64,000 nucleotides of DNA from Flavobacterium difficile (GCF_011392115.1 NZ_JAAJBT010000008.1:17431-81430); one strand, 5' to 3'. Positions 52,175 to 62,613 are shown, numbered from the stretch's first letter. Notes: generated by a model not told the origin, from the sequence alone. Translations and numbers: made by a program.

Positions 52175-52891
52175 ATGAAATTAGATATATTAGCATTCGG
52201 TGCACATCCAGATGATGTAGAGTTAGGTTGCGCAGGAACAATTGCCAAAGAAATTAATTTGGGTAAAAAAGTCGGTATTATCGATTTAACACGAGGCGAA
52301 CTAGGAACTCGTGGAACCGCACAGACTAGAGATGAGGAAGCTGCTGATGCTGCAAAAATTTTAGGCGTTCATGTACGTGAAAATTTGAATTTTAGAGATG
52401 GTTTCTTCATAAATGATGAAGCTCATCAATTAGAAATCATTAAAATGATTCGTAAATACCAACCTGATATAGTTTTGTGTAATGCAGTTACTGATCGACA
52501 TATCGATCATGGAAAAGGTAGTAAGTTGGTTAGCGATGCTTGTTTTTTATCAGGATTAGTTAAAATAGAAACAGCGTTAAATGGAGAAAAACAAATGCAC
52601 TTTCGCCCAAAGTTAGTGTATCATTACATCCAATGGCAAAACATTGAACCTGATTTTGTAGTAAATATTTCTGGGTTTATGGATAAAAAAATGGAATCGG
52701 TTATGGCGTATAAAACCCAATTTTACGATCCAAATTCTACGGAACCTACTACACCAATCACTTCTAAAAACTTTTTAGACAGTGTAAAATATCGTGCGAT
52801 GGACTTGGGAAGGCTAGTAGGAGTAGAGTATGCGGAAGGATTTACAGTTGAAAGATATTTGACTGTCAACAGTTTAAGTGATTTAATATAA
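52175..52891 (+). CDS. bshB1: Bacillithiol biosynthesis deacetylase BshB1
   Basis: 238 residues of the LmbE/PIG-L family. The zinc site is AHPDDVELG (about 12-20) with His at DRHIDHGKG (about 110-118). DLTRGELGTRGTAQTRDEEA is the BshB1-specific signature. It removes the acetyl group from GlcNAc-malate to give GlcN-malate, the second bacillithiol step; bacillithiol is made in many Flavobacteria. It starts 32 nt after menF and may be co-transcribed with it. Confidence 0.92.
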   Translation: MKLDILAFGAHPDDVELGCAGTIAKEINLGKKVGIIDLTRGELGTRGTAQTRDEEAADAAKILGVHVRENLNFRDGFFINDEAHQLEIIKMIRKYQPDIVLCNAVTDRHIDHGKGSKLVSDACFLSGLVKIETALNGEKQMHFRPKLVYHYIQWQNIEPDFVVNISGFMDKKMESVMAYKTQFYDPNSTEPTTPITSKNFLDSVKYRAMDLGRLVGVEYAEGFTVERYLTVNSLSDLI

Positions 52892-52988
52892 AAAAGTAAA
52901 AAAATATTTTTGCAGTATGTAACAAAGTACTATATTTGCACTCGCTAAATGAAACATAATCTGTGTTGAAGTTAGTAAAAAATCAAAT

Positions 52989-53063
<75 letters not shown>

Positions 53064-53066
53064 CTT

Positions 53067-53098
53067 AAAAGCCTTACAGAAATGTAAGGCTTTTTTTA
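53067..53098 (+). terminator. Terminator after tRNA-His
   Basis: AAGCCTTACAGAAATGTAAGGCTT hairpin (nine base pairs) followed by a run of T, directly after the tRNA. Confidence 0.88.
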
Positions 53099-53191
53099 TG
53101 TTTAATTGTTTTGTGCAATGTATCTCTAACTTATAAAATTCCTTAAGTCTTTATAGTTTAAAATTTTTATCTTAGCACAAATTAAACGGGA

Positions 53192-54094
53192 ATGCCAAAC
53201 TGGACAACTTATATTAAAGAGTATCAAAATTATCTAAGATTAGAACGAGGTTTATCTTCTAATACGATTGAAAATTATAGTTTCGATATTGAAAAATTAG
53301 TTGGTTTTTTATCTGAAAATAATATTGAAGTTTCGCCAATAAAAATTACTGATGAGCAAGTCCAACATTTTATATATTCTATTTCCAATAAAGTAAATGC
53401 GAGAAGCCAATCGAGAATAATTTCTGGATTAAAAAGTTTTTTCAATTATTTAATTTTTGAAGATTATCGAAAAGACACTCCATTAGAGTTAATTGAAGTG
53501 CCCAAAACAGGTAGAAAATTACCAGATACACTTTCAACTCAAGAAATTGATTTGCTAATAAATGCTATTAATTTAACTGCTGCTGAAGGCGAACGCAACA
53601 AAGCTTTATTAGAAACATTATATAGTTGCGGATTAAGGGTTTCCGAGTTAGTTACTTTAAAAATTTCCGATTTATTTTTCGAAGAAGGTTTTCTTAAAGT
53701 CACAGGAAAAGGGAATAAACAGCGTTTTGTTCCTATTGGTTTACCCACTCAAAAACTAATTCTTAATTATAAAAATTTCATTCGTTCGCATTTGCCTATT
53801 CAAAAAGGGCATGAAGATACCTTATTTCTAAATCGAAGAGGAAAACAGTTAACTAGAGCTATGGTTTTTACAATTATCAAAGATTTAGCTTTGAAAATTG
53901 ATTTAAAAAAGAACATTTCACCACATACTTTCCGACATTCTTTTGCCACACATTTATTAGAAAATGGTGCTGATTTACGGTCTATTCAATTGATGTTGGG
54001 TCACGAATCTATAACTACTACTGAAGTTTACATGCATTTAGATAGAAAATTCTTGGCAGAAGTAATGCAAAGTTATCATCCAAGAGGAAAATAA
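53192..54094 (+). CDS. xerD: Tyrosine recombinase XerD
   Basis: 300 residues, the standard Xer length. SAM-like N-terminal domain (about 5-90) and catalytic domain with Arg149 (CGLRVSE), Lys173 (TGKGNKQR), His245-x-x-Arg248 (HTFRHSFATHLL), His271 and Tyr280 (VYMHL). With XerC (or alone) it resolves chromosome dimers at dif. It is the housekeeping comparison for the array recombinase at 27139, which has an extra N-terminal module and a different tail. Converges with the gene at 54097, three bases apart. Confidence 0.92.
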   Translation: MPNWTTYIKEYQNYLRLERGLSSNTIENYSFDIEKLVGFLSENNIEVSPIKITDEQVQHFIYSISNKVNARSQSRIISGLKSFFNYLIFEDYRKDTPLELIEVPKTGRKLPDTLSTQEIDLLINAINLTAAEGERNKALLETLYSCGLRVSELVTLKISDLFFEEGFLKVTGKGNKQRFVPIGLPTQKLILNYKNFIRSHLPIQKGHEDTLFLNRRGKQLTRAMVFTIIKDLALKIDLKKNISPHTFRHSFATHLLENGADLRSIQLMLGHESITTTEVYMHLDRKFLAEVMQSYHPRGK

Positions 54095-54096
54095 GT

Positions 54097-54804
54097 TTAA
54101 AGTACTTTTTCAATAGAAAAACTTGTTGATAGTGATGTTCCAGTGGAACCACTATTCTGATATTTAACTTTAGCATTTCTTTGTCCTGCTACAATGGATG
54201 CATCGTAATCACTAAAAATTCTAAATCCGTAAGAATGTCCGTTCTCTAGTTGTAAATAATTAGAAATACCAAAACTTTCATTTCTACCAGGAGTCATTGT
54301 ACTATTATTATTATCTCTGTGTTTGAACGTTCTTCTTAAAACCCAGTTATTTGTCGTAAAATCCCAAAGTCCTATTAAAATATCTAAATCATACTCGTCA
54401 TTTGAATAATCTCCAATATCAAAATCCATAGAAATTTTATAATATCCAGTAAATAATGGCGAATACCTTCCTGTTGTACCATTATATTCACTGTTTACAT
54501 CAATTAATTCATTTGATAATACAATTTCTTTAAAGTTAAAATCTTGATCTAATGAAATGTCTGAATTTAAAAAACCAACAAATTTAGTGCCAGGTGCAGA
54601 TGGATCAGAATAACTATTAACCAATGTTCCATCTGGGCGAACATAAACCTGAGTGGTCATATTGTTTGGATTCATTAAACCTCTAATTCTTATATTTCCA
54701 TTTACATCTAGTTCTTGAGTTGGGTTCGTAGTATTTATTCCTACCTGAGCACTACTAAATAAGAAACTAAGGACGAATAAAAAGGATAATTTTGCTTTTT
54801 TCAT
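54097..54804 (-). CDS. Secreted protein with tail-fibre-like start and C1q-like jelly roll
   Basis: 235 residues. Signal peptide (about 1-19), then VGINTTNPTQELDVNGNIRI, a motif found at the start of many Bacteroidota surface proteins and tail-fibre-like repeats. From about 75 on the strands resemble a C1q/TNF-like jelly roll (YSPLFTGYYKISMDFDIGDY, SYGFRIFSDYDASI). No T9SS sorting domain. Probably an exported trimeric surface protein; function unknown. Lies tail-to-tail with xerD. Confidence 0.75.
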   Translation of the reverse strand: MKKAKLSFLFVLSFLFSSAQVGINTTNPTQELDVNGNIRIRGLMNPNNMTTQVYVRPDGTLVNSYSDPSAPGTKFVGFLNSDISLDQDFNFKEIVLSNELIDVNSEYNGTTGRYSPLFTGYYKISMDFDIGDYSNDEYDLDILIGLWDFTTNNWVLRRTFKHRDNNNSTMTPGRNESFGISNYLQLENGHSYGFRIFSDYDASIVAGQRNAKVKYQNSGSTGTSLSTSFSIEKVL

Positions 54805-55124
54805 TGCTAATAATTATTTAAACTTAACTAATAAAGTTTAAGATGTAAATTTGGGTTTTAATGGTACAAAGATGTTTTTTATTTTCTGAAGTTTAAATTA
54901 TATTCGATAAAGGTTGTATAAACTCGATACGAAACCGTTTTAATAGTTAAAATGTAATAATTATCGTTTAAAATCATTTTTTTTCTAATAAACTTGTAAT
55001 TTATATCATTATTTTAAATTTTTCATAAAACAATGGAAATAAAATTTATTTATTAATTAACATTTTATTTCATGTGAACAAGGGTGTATTTAATACTTTT
55101 GCTACAAATTAAAAATCTATTATT
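54805..55124. other. Divergent intergenic region, no gene
   Basis: 320 nt between the divergent genes at 54097 and 55125, very AT-rich. Plus-strand TAATACTTTTGC just before the phosphodiesterase start resembles a minus-7 element (TAnnnTTTG would need one change), so this region presumably holds both promoters. Nothing else recognised. Confidence 0.4.
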
Positions 55125-56027
55125 TTGAAAAAAACAACCTCAACAATCGTTTTCTTTTTATTTGTATTGACCGCATTTTGTCAAAACAAAACACACAACA
55201 TTGATTTTAAGAATGCTAAAGAATTTAAGTCATTTTTCAGTGGAAATGAAAATTTTTATCCACTAGTAAGTGCACACAGAGGTGGACCGACTACAAATTT
55301 TCCAGAGAATTGCACAGCAACTTTTGAAAACACAATAAAGAAGAACCCAGCTGTAATTGAAACGGATATTGCCTTAACGAAAGATTCTATTTTAGTGATG
55401 ATGCACGATAATAATTTAGATCGTACGACAACGGGCACTGGTCCAATAAATTCCTACACATACAAAGAATTGCAAAGTTTATTTCTTAAAGATAATGAAG
55501 GGAATGTTACGCCTTATAAAATTGAAACTTTAGATGAGGTTTTAAAATGGGGTAAAGGAAAAGTAGTTTATACTTTAGATGTGAAAAGAGGTGTTCCCTT
55601 TAAAATGGTTATAGATGTAATTCGAAGAAATAAAGCTGAAAATTACTCAATTGTAATTACATATAACGCGAATCAAGCTGCAGAAGTAGCAACTTTAGCA
55701 CCAGATTTATTACTTTCAGTTTCGGCAAGAGGAAAAGAAGATGTGGAACGTATGGAAGCCTTAGGTGTAAAAGCTGAAAACATGATTGCTTTTATCGGAA
55801 CTTCTTTCCCAAAAGAGGAAACAATGACCTACATGAAGTCTAAAGGAATTTGTTGTATATCTGGAACAATGGGAAATATCGATAAAAGTGCCCTAGCCAA
55901 TGGAGATGCAATTTATTACGATATAGTAAAGACAGGGGTGATGATTATTTCTAGCGACAGACCAGCAGAAGTTGCAAAACAGATGGAACTTTATTGTAAA
56001 AACGAAAAGTTAACGAAGAAGTTTTAA
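55125..56027 (+). CDS. Exported glycerophosphodiester phosphodiesterase
   Basis: 300 residues. The frame opens with TTG at 55125 giving a normal signal peptide (KKTTSTIVFFLFVLTAFCQ); no ATG suits better. GDPD domain: SAHRGGPTTNFPENCTATF (about 45-63; catalytic HRG and Glu), ETDIALTKDSILVMMHDNNL (metal Glu/Asp and second catalytic His) and YTLDVKRG. It should hydrolyse deacylated phospholipid headgroups to glycerol-3-phosphate and an alcohol in the periplasm or outside. Terminator at 56076. Confidence 0.9.
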   Translation: MKKTTSTIVFFLFVLTAFCQNKTHNIDFKNAKEFKSFFSGNENFYPLVSAHRGGPTTNFPENCTATFENTIKKNPAVIETDIALTKDSILVMMHDNNLDRTTTGTGPINSYTYKELQSLFLKDNEGNVTPYKIETLDEVLKWGKGKVVYTLDVKRGVPFKMVIDVIRRNKAENYSIVITYNANQAAEVATLAPDLLLSVSARGKEDVERMEALGVKAENMIAFIGTSFPKEETMTYMKSKGICCISGTMGNIDKSALANGDAIYYDIVKTGVMIISSDRPAEVAKQMELYCKNEKLTKKF

Positions 56028-56075
56028 TTTTATTTTTGAAGATAAATGGATTTATTCCACTTAAAAGAAACGTGA

Positions 56076-56106
56076 TAAAACCAGCTAAATTGCTGGTTTT
56101 TTTTAT
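56076..56106 (+). terminator. Terminator after the glycerophosphodiesterase gene
   Basis: AAACCAGCTAAATTGCTGGTTT hairpin (AAACCAGC / GCTGGTTT) with a run of T, about 50 nt after the stop. Confidence 0.85.
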
Positions 56107-56277
56107 GTTCTATCGTATAATTTTTATAATATGCTTTAATTATTTTTGATTCCGTTAGAAATTAAAAATTAGTAAGTTAGCTATACAGAATTCAATAAGT
56201 GTGAAACTATTCAATAAGTGGTTTTTTTATTTGATGGTAAGTAACTATCTTTAAACAAGAAATTTAAACTTAATAAA

Positions 56278-57906
56278 ATGAATGTTTTTAGAATAATTTT
56301 TTTATTGATTATACTCAGTTTATCATCTTGTGCCACTAAAAAACAAAATGCAGATTTAATCGTCAAGAATGCCAAGATTTATACCGTAAATGATACTTTT
56401 GAAATTGTCGAGACGATGGTAGTTCACAAAGGGAAAATTGTTTATATAGGGAAAAATCAAGAAATTGAGAATCTATTTGAGGCAAAAGAAATAATAGATG
56501 CGAAAAATCAATTCGTTTATCCAGGTTTTTATGATGCTCATGCGCATTTATATCGATTTGGACTTGACAAACAAATTGTAGATTTAAAAAACACAAAAAG
56601 TTTTGAAGAAATTATTGAGCGTTTGAATTTTTTTCAAAAGGAAAAGAAACAAGATTTTTTACAAGGAAAAGGATGGGATCAGAATGATTGGATTTACAAA
56701 GAGTTTCCGACAAGAGAAAAATTGGATGAATTGTTTCCTAATATTCCAGTAGTTTTAACCAGAATTGATAATCATGCCATGTTAGTAAATGGAAAAGCAC
56801 TTAAGCTAGCAGGTATTACGAAGGAAACAATAATTGAAGGCGGTGAAGTTGAAGTTATAGATGGTAAAATGACTGGCATTTTAATTGATAATGCCATGGC
56901 TTTAGTTCGCTCAATTATCCCTGAACCCAACCGACAAACTAAAATTCAAGCTCTAAAAGATGCTGAAAGAGAAGTGTTTAATTTTGGAATTACAACAATA
57001 GATGAAGCAGGTTTAGAACGAGATGTTATTGAGTTAATCGACAGTTTGCAAAAATCAGATGTTCTAAATTTAAATATTTATGCAATGGTTAAAGCAACAA
57101 AAGAAAATTTAGAATATTATACAAAAAAAGGAATCTATAAAACCGATAAATTGAATGTTCGTTCTTTTAAATTTATGGGTGATGGTGCTTTAGGGTCAAG
57201 AGGTGCCTGTCTACACGTTCCTTATTCTGATAAACCCAAACAATTCGGTGCTTTATTAAAACCAATTTTTGAAATTAAAGATATTGCAAAACAAATAGCA
57301 AATTCTGAATATCAAATGAATGCTCATGCTATTGGTGATTCTACAAATACTGTATTGATGAAAATTTATAGTGAAGTCTTGAAAAATAAACCCAACCGAA
57401 GATGGAGAATTGAACATGCACAAATAATGAAAGAAATTGATTTCGATTATTTTACTAAAGGAATTATACCTTCCATTCAACCGACACATGCCACTTCAGA
57501 TATGTATTGGGCAGAAGAAAGGGTTGGAAAAGAACGTATTAAAAACTCATATGCTTACAAAAAAATTCTTGAAAAAGCTGGGTTAGTAGCTTTAGGAACT
57601 GATTTTCCTATTGAAGAAGTAAATCCAATGTTAACATTTTATGCCGCAGTAGCTCGTAAGGATTTAAATAATTATCCTGATGATGGTTTTCAAATCGAGA
57701 ATGCATTAAGTCGAGAACAAACTTTGAAAGGAATGACAATTTGGGCTGCATTTGCTAATTTTGAAGAAAATGAAAAAGGTAGTTTAGAAGTTGATAAGTG
57801 GGCGGATTTTACAATTTTTTCAGATGATATTATGACTATGCCAATTGAAAAAGTACCATACACCTTACCTACACAAGTTTATATAAAAGGTAAGAGAGTA
57901 AAATAA
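56278..57906 (+). CDS. Lipoprotein amidohydrolase of the YtcJ-like family
   Basis: 542 residues. Signal with lipobox LSSC (Cys19), then a metal-dependent amidohydrolase: VYPGFYDAHAHLYRFG (about 80-95; H-x-H), LQGKGWDQNDW (typical of the YtcJ/Nfd group), DEAGLERDV, MNAHAIGDSTNTV (third His), RWRIEHAQIM (fourth His) and LGTDFPIEEVNPM (Asp). The reaction is hydrolysis of an amide or imide; substrate unknown. Membrane-anchored members of this family are common in Flavobacteria. Confidence 0.87.
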   Translation: MNVFRIIFLLIILSLSSCATKKQNADLIVKNAKIYTVNDTFEIVETMVVHKGKIVYIGKNQEIENLFEAKEIIDAKNQFVYPGFYDAHAHLYRFGLDKQIVDLKNTKSFEEIIERLNFFQKEKKQDFLQGKGWDQNDWIYKEFPTREKLDELFPNIPVVLTRIDNHAMLVNGKALKLAGITKETIIEGGEVEVIDGKMTGILIDNAMALVRSIIPEPNRQTKIQALKDAEREVFNFGITTIDEAGLERDVIELIDSLQKSDVLNLNIYAMVKATKENLEYYTKKGIYKTDKLNVRSFKFMGDGALGSRGACLHVPYSDKPKQFGALLKPIFEIKDIAKQIANSEYQMNAHAIGDSTNTVLMKIYSEVLKNKPNRRWRIEHAQIMKEIDFDYFTKGIIPSIQPTHATSDMYWAEERVGKERIKNSYAYKKILEKAGLVALGTDFPIEEVNPMLTFYAAVARKDLNNYPDDGFQIENALSREQTLKGMTIWAAFANFEENEKGSLEVDKWADFTIFSDDIMTMPIEKVPYTLPTQVYIKGKRVK

Positions 57907-57917
57907 ATTGTTCAATT

Positions 57918-57958
57918 ATAAAACACCAACATAAAATAATGTTGGTGTTTTATAATTT
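57918..57958. terminator. Bidirectional terminator between amidohydrolase and mutase genes
   Basis: AAACACCAACATAAAATAATGTTGGTGTTT (quoted in part elsewhere) gives a 12-bp stem AAACACCAACAT / ATGTTGGTGTTT with A runs on one side and T on the other, lying between convergent genes. Confidence 0.85.
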
Positions 57959-58010
57959 TTAGGAGATACTGAAACATCCCTAAGCTTAAGGGCAGCATGA
58001 TAATTCTGTA

Positions 58011-60134
58011 TTACTCTTCAATAAGCACTTCTAAAATACTAATTGCGGCTTCACTAATTTTAGTTCCAGGACCAAAAACAGCTACAGCACCTGCATCGAA
58101 TAAATATTGGTAATCTTGTGCTGGGATCACTCCGCCTACAATTACCATTATGTCTTCGCGGCCATATTTTTTTAGTTCTTTAATGACTTGTGGCACTAAG
58201 GTTTTGTGTCCAGCCGCTAAGGAAGAAACACCTAAAATGTGTACGTCATTTTCCACGGCTTGTTTTGCCGCTTCGGCAGGCGTTTGAAATAACGGACCAA
58301 TATCCACATCAAAACCTACATCGGCATAACCTGTGGCTACAACTTTTGCACCACGGTCGTGTCCGTCTTGACCCATTTTAGCAATCATAATCCTTGGTCT
58401 TCTACCTTCTTTTTTGGCGAAGTCGTTGGCTAATTGTTTGGCTTTTTCAAAACTTTCGTCGTTTTTTATTGCTTGACTATACACACCACTTATCGATTTA
58501 ATTTGTGCTTTATGTCGTCCGAAAACTACTTCTAAAGCATCACTAATTTCTCCTAAAGTTACTCTATTTCTCGCAGCTTCTACGGCTAAAGCTAATAAAT
58601 TTCCGTTTCCAGTTTTCGCACATTCTGTAAGTGCTTCTATGCTTTTCTTAGCTTTTTCAGTATCACGATTAGCTTTTATTTCTTCTAAACGTGCAACTTG
58701 TTGCTTGCGCACCATATCGTTATCTACATCTAAAATGTGTAACGGATCTTCTTTTTCTAAACGGTATTTGTTGACACCTACAATAATATCTTGTGTGCTG
58801 TCAATACGTGCTTGCTTACGTGCAGCAGCTTCTTCAATTCGTAATTTTGGAATTCCAGCTTCAATGGCTTTCGTCATTCCACCAAGCGCTTCTACTTCTT
58901 CAATTAAAGCCCAAGCTTTTTCTGTAATTTCAGCAGTTAAACTTTCTACATAATAACTTCCTGCCCAAGGATCTACTGTTTTGCAAATTTTAGTTTCCTC
59001 TTGTAAAAAGATTTGTGTATTACGCGCAATTCGAGCTGAGAAATCTGTTGGTAAAGCAATCGCCTCATCTAAGGCATTTGTATGTAAAGATTGGGTTCCT
59101 CCAAAGGCAGCCGCAGCCGCTTCAATTGCGGTACGAGCCACGTTATTAAACGGATCTTGTTCAGTTAAACTCCAACCAGAAGTTTGACAATGTGTTCTTA
59201 GAGCTAACGATTTTTCGTCTTTTGGGTTGAATTGTTTTAAAAGTTTCGCCCAAAGCATTCGACCGGCACGCATTTTGGCAATTTCCATGAAATGGTTCAT
59301 ACCAATTGCCCAAAAGAAAGAGAGGCGAGGAGCGAATTCATCAATTTTCATACCTGTTGCTAAACCAGTACGAATATACTCTAAACCATCGGCAAGTGTG
59401 TAGGCTAATTCGATATCTGCTGTGGCACCCGCTTCCTGCATGTGATAGCCTGAAATGGAAATCGAGTTGAATTTTGGCATTTTATTACTAGTATATTCGA
59501 AAATATCGGCAATAATTTTCATGGAAGGTGTTGGTGGATAAATATAAGTATTTCGCACCATGAATTCCTTCAAAATATCGTTTTGTATCGTTCCTGATAA
59601 TTTCTCTGGAGCCACGCCTTGTTCTTCAGCAGCTACGATGTAGAAAGCCATAATGGGTAAAACCGCACCGTTCATCGTCATAGAAACTGACATTTCATCT
59701 AGTGGGATTTGATCGAAAAGAATTTTCATATCTTCCACAGAATCAATGGCAACTCCGGCTTTTCCAACATCACCTTGTACACGAATATGGTCAGAATCGT
59801 AACCACGATGTGTTGCTAAATCGAAAGCAACTGATAACCCTTTTTGTCCAGCTGCTAAATTTCTTCTATAGAAAGCATTACTTTCCTCTGCAGTAGAAAA
59901 TCCGGCATATTGACGAACAGTCCAAGGTCGGCGCACGTACATAGTAGCATAAGGTCCGCGTAAGTTGGGTGCAAAACCTGCTCCAAAACCCAAATGTTCT
60001 AAATCGGCAATATCTTCTTTAGTGTACGTTGGTTTTACGTTAATTTTTTCGGCTGTTTCAAAAGAGCTAATAGCTGTTGCTTCCAGCATCTGGCTTCCAG
60101 CTTCTAACTTTATATGTTGTATGTTTTTTCTCAT
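58011..60134 (-). CDS. scpA: Methylmalonyl-CoA mutase, large (catalytic) subunit
   Basis: 707 residues. The TIM-barrel catalytic domain starts with [20 protein letters not shown] and contains [13 protein letters not shown] and [19 protein letters not shown] (acyl-CoA pocket). The C-terminal B12 domain has the DxHxxG motif in [10 protein letters not shown] (about 585-590) plus [10 protein letters not shown] and GGVIPAQD. It interconverts (R)-methylmalonyl-CoA and succinyl-CoA with adenosylcobalamin, feeding propionyl-CoA carbon into the TCA cycle or the reverse. Three bases separate it from the small-subunit gene upstream, so both are one operon. Confidence 0.95.
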   Translation of the reverse strand: MRKNIQHIKLEAGSQMLEATAISSFETAEKINVKPTYTKEDIADLEHLGFGAGFAPNLRGPYATMYVRRPWTVRQYAGFSTAEESNAFYRRNLAAGQKGLSVAFDLATHRGYDSDHIRVQGDVGKAGVAIDSVEDMKILFDQIPLDEMSVSMTMNGAVLPIMAFYIVAAEEQGVAPEKLSGTIQNDILKEFMVRNTYIYPPTPSMKIIADIFEYTSNKMPKFNSISISGYHMQEAGATADIELAYTLADGLEYIRTGLATGMKIDEFAPRLSFFWAIGMNHFMEIAKMRAGRMLWAKLLKQFNPKDEKSLALRTHCQTSGWSLTEQDPFNNVARTAIEAAAAAFGGTQSLHTNALDEAIALPTDFSARIARNTQIFLQEETKICKTVDPWAGSYYVESLTAEITEKAWALIEEVEALGGMTKAIEAGIPKLRIEEAAARKQARIDSTQDIIVGVNKYRLEKEDPLHILDVDNDMVRKQQVARLEEIKANRDTEKAKKSIEALTECAKTGNGNLLALAVEAARNRVTLGEISDALEVVFGRHKAQIKSISGVYSQAIKNDESFEKAKQLANDFAKKEGRRPRIMIAKMGQDGHDRGAKVVATGYADVGFDVDIGPLFQTPAEAAKQAVENDVHILGVSSLAAGHKTLVPQVIKELKKYGREDIMVIVGGVIPAQDYQYLFDAGAVAVFGPGTKISEAAISILEVLIEE

Positions 60135-60137
60135 AGC

Positions 60138-61499
60138 TTATTCTTCTAGAGCTAAACGTTCTTGTTCTAATTTTTCTGATAATCTTTTTTCGATAATTGG
60201 TGCAATTAACGTTTTTCTATCTTTTGTTTTTACGAAAGGAAACAACTCTAAATCGTGTTTCATTTTGTCGTTTGGATTCGGATATTTGTTTGTTCCTAAT
60301 AAAATTTCTTTACCAGAATCGAATAAATCTTGTTCTTTTTGAGCACTTTCCGAAATTTTTCTTTGAATGGTTCCTTCAATCAATTGCGTGATGAAACCAC
60401 CATTTACTTCCAATTCTTTGAACAATTCTAACGCTTTTTCGGCTAATTGTTCGGTTAACATTTCAATATAATACGCGCCATCGGCTGGATTGTTGACTTT
60501 ATCTAAATAACTTTCTTCTTTTAAAATTAACAATTGATTGCGCGAAATTCTGTCGCCAAACTCATTGTCTTTATGATAAATGGCGTCGTAAGCTAAGTTT
60601 GAAACTGCATTGGCACCTCCTAAAATGGCCGACATACATTCTGTTGTGGTTCGTAACATATTTACGTTGTAATCGTATAAAGTTTTGTTACGTTTTGTGG
60701 GTGTTGCCACGATATGACAATCGAAAGTATGATTATATTCTATAGCTAAGGTTTTGAATAACAAGCGTAAAGCACGAATTTTAGCAATCTCAAAAAAGTA
60801 ATTCGTACCAACAGCAACTTCTATAGTTATAGGTTGTTTGATAGATGGAATACGGTTGAAATATTCGTTTACATGTGCTAATGTATACGCCAATTGTTGT
60901 ACCATATTTGCTCCGGCATTTTGATAAATTCCAGATTGAATGGTTAAAAAGGCGTTGGTTGTATTTTTTGCGATTTCGTTTAGTTTTTCGAAATCTGGAT
61001 TCAGGTTTTCGAACCAGTTTCCGTCTTTTGCTAATTGTCCGATTGGATCAATTTGAATGATGAAAGTAGCCTTATTTGTTGAAGCAAAATCGTTTAACAA
61101 TTTTACATATTCAACAGAAAGAAAAGGTAAATTGAAATAATAAGTTACGTTTTCTAATGGTAAATTTTCCATTAGTTTGGCCACTTCAATTTTATCTGAT
61201 TCGATAGTAAAACGTATACTTTCTGCACCACGACTTAAACTGTCTTTTGCTTTTCGGTTCGACATTTGAATATCGTGTACGAAAATGTTTTGCAAAATGG
61301 TGAATTCTGTTGCTTTAGTATTGGAAGTATAGGTTGTAATTTCTTCGTCGGAATGGTAAAAAGGCTTTACTTTGATGCCTTCTGGACTTTCCCAAACCAA
61401 GGTTTCGTTATAATCAGCTCCTTTGAGTTCAAATTGAATTTGTTGTTTCCATTGTTTAGAGGAAACGGTTTCGAAATCTGTGAATAAGTTTGTTTTCAT
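60138..61499 (-). CDS. mutA: Methylmalonyl-CoA mutase, small subunit
   Basis: 453 residues from the ATG at 61499 (MKTNLFTDFETVSSKQW). The longer frame to 61583 would run through a conserved intergenic element and is rejected. The mutase barrel is recognisable (VAVGTNYFFEIAKIRALRLL, NMLRTTTECMSAILGGANAV, NPADGAYYIEMLTEQLAEKA), but the B12 domain is absent, as in known small subunits. Required for the heterodimer; not catalytic itself. First gene of the operon with scpA. Confidence 0.9.
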   Translation of the reverse strand: MKTNLFTDFETVSSKQWKQQIQFELKGADYNETLVWESPEGIKVKPFYHSDEEITTYTSNTKATEFTILQNIFVHDIQMSNRKAKDSLSRGAESIRFTIESDKIEVAKLMENLPLENVTYYFNLPFLSVEYVKLLNDFASTNKATFIIQIDPIGQLAKDGNWFENLNPDFEKLNEIAKNTTNAFLTIQSGIYQNAGANMVQQLAYTLAHVNEYFNRIPSIKQPITIEVAVGTNYFFEIAKIRALRLLFKTLAIEYNHTFDCHIVATPTKRNKTLYDYNVNMLRTTTECMSAILGGANAVSNLAYDAIYHKDNEFGDRISRNQLLILKEESYLDKVNNPADGAYYIEMLTEQLAEKALELFKELEVNGGFITQLIEGTIQRKISESAQKEQDLFDSGKEILLGTNKYPNPNDKMKHDLELFPFVKTKDRKTLIAPIIEKRLSEKLEQERLALEE

Positions 61500-61539
61500 G
61501 CTTTGGTTATTTGATTTGAAAACTAATTTTGTTATGTAG

Positions 61540-61632
61540 CCCTGATAGTAGTGGAAATCCTTTTTTTTGTAATTAAGCGCCATTCAATAAGACAAATGTT
61601 GTAAAAAAAAGATTGCAACGGATAGCAGGACT
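61540..61632 (+). ncRNA. Candidate structured RNA or palindromic element (second copy)
   Basis: TAGCCCTGATAGTAGTGGAA, then TCCTTTTTTTT, a ~45-nt middle, AAAAAAAAGATTGCAACGGA and ATAGCAGGACT. The two ends form an imperfect inverted repeat (AGCCCTGATAG / CGGATAGCAGGACT with TCCTTTTTTTT / AAAAAAAAGATT). Shares TAGCCC-GATAG and GGATAGC-GG with 28283-28340. Lies just upstream of mutA. Possibly the Flavo-1 motif; unverified. Confidence 0.45.
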
Positions 61633-61648
61633 GTGGTGGATTGAAAAG

Positions 61649-62002
61649 CTATTGTTCTGCTTCCAATACACTATCTTTTATTTTATCTTCTTCGAATTCT
61701 ATGATGTAAATATCCTCGCTATCTTTTTTCATAAAGTATTTTTCACGCGCATATTTTTCTATCATATTATCGTTTTTTAAATGTTTTATTTTGATGCTAT
61801 CTTTGGAGATTTCCGATTGATAATATTTTTTGTTGTCGTTTAATTCGTCGATTTGCTTGTTTAGAAAACGATGCTCAAAATACGAATAAATATCGAAAAA
61901 TAACATCCAAATGATAAACGCAATAAGAATCAAATAGTACTTGTTTCCTAAAAATCTCAGGAAAGGAATTTTTTGTACTACTATTTGAAACTTTTTAAAC
62001 AT
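61649..62002 (-). CDS. DivIC/FtsB-like septum formation protein
   Basis: 117 residues. One membrane segment (about 24-41, YYLILIAFIIWMLFFDIYS), then a coiled coil (LNKQIDELNDNKKYYQSEIS) and a short C-terminal part ending EKYAREKYFMKKDSEDIYII, the conserved A-R-E-x-Y segment of the FtsB/DivIC family. Such proteins bridge FtsQ/FtsL in the divisome at midcell. Its ATG overlaps the udk stop (TAATG), the usual Flavobacterial arrangement. Confidence 0.87.
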   Translation of the reverse strand: MFKKFQIVVQKIPFLRFLGNKYYLILIAFIIWMLFFDIYSYFEHRFLNKQIDELNDNKKYYQSEISKDSIKIKHLKNDNMIEKYAREKYFMKKDSEDIYIIEFEEDKIKDSVLEAEQ

Positions 62003-62613
62003 TATTTTTCAATACGTTGGTTAATTACCGCACGAACTACATCAATAGCTACCGTGTTGTATTTGTCGTTTGGGATAATAATATCTGCGTAGGCTTTTGT
62101 TGGCTCGATAAACTGCTCATGCATAGGTTTAAGCGTAGTTTGATATCTGGTTAAAACTTCTTCCATATCCCTTCCACGTTCGGCAATATCACGTTTTAAA
62201 CGGCGAATTAATCGTTCATCAGAATCGGCGTGAACAAAGACTTTAATGTCAAATAAATCGCGAATTTCAGGATTGGTAAAGATTAAGATTCCTTCCACAA
62301 TCATAACTTTTCTTGGATGTGTAGAAATAGTATCGTCGGTTCTGTTATGTGTGATAAAAGAATATATCGGTTGGTCAATTACTTTTCCAGCTTTTAAATC
62401 TTTTAAATGTTGAATTAGTAATTCGAAATCGATGGCACGTGGATGATCGAAGTTAATTTTGGTGCGTTCGTCATAAGACAAATTAGTAGTTTCTTTATAA
62501 TAAGAATCTTGAGAAATAATTCCTACTTCCGTAGAAGGCAATTCGTTCATAATTTGATGTACAACAGTAGTTTTTCCACTCCCTGTTCCTCCAGCAATAC
62601 CAATGATAAGCAT
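62002..62613 (-). CDS. udk: Uridine kinase
   Basis: 203 residues, the standard length. P-loop GIAGGTGSGKTT (about 5-16), then SQDSYYKET, NFDHPRAIDFELL (uridine-binding region), YSFITHNRTDDT and IVEGILIF. Phosphorylates uridine and cytidine to UMP and CMP with GTP/ATP in the salvage pathway. First gene of the udk-ftsB-like pair. Confidence 0.94.
   Translation of the reverse strand: MLIIGIAGGTGSGKTTVVHQIMNELPSTEVGIISQDSYYKETTNLSYDERTKINFDHPRAIDFELLIQHLKDLKAGKVIDQPIYSFITHNRTDDTISTHPRKVMIVEGILIFTNPEIRDLFDIKVFVHADSDERLIRRLKRDIAERGRDMEEVLTRYQTTLKPMHEQFIEPTKAYADIIIPNDKYNTVAIDVVRAVINQRIEK

Noticed and set aside
61500..61583. Longer start for mutA at 61583
   Set aside because: The extra residues are encoded by the conserved palindromic element and are absent from the family; the ATG at 61499 gives the normal N-terminus.
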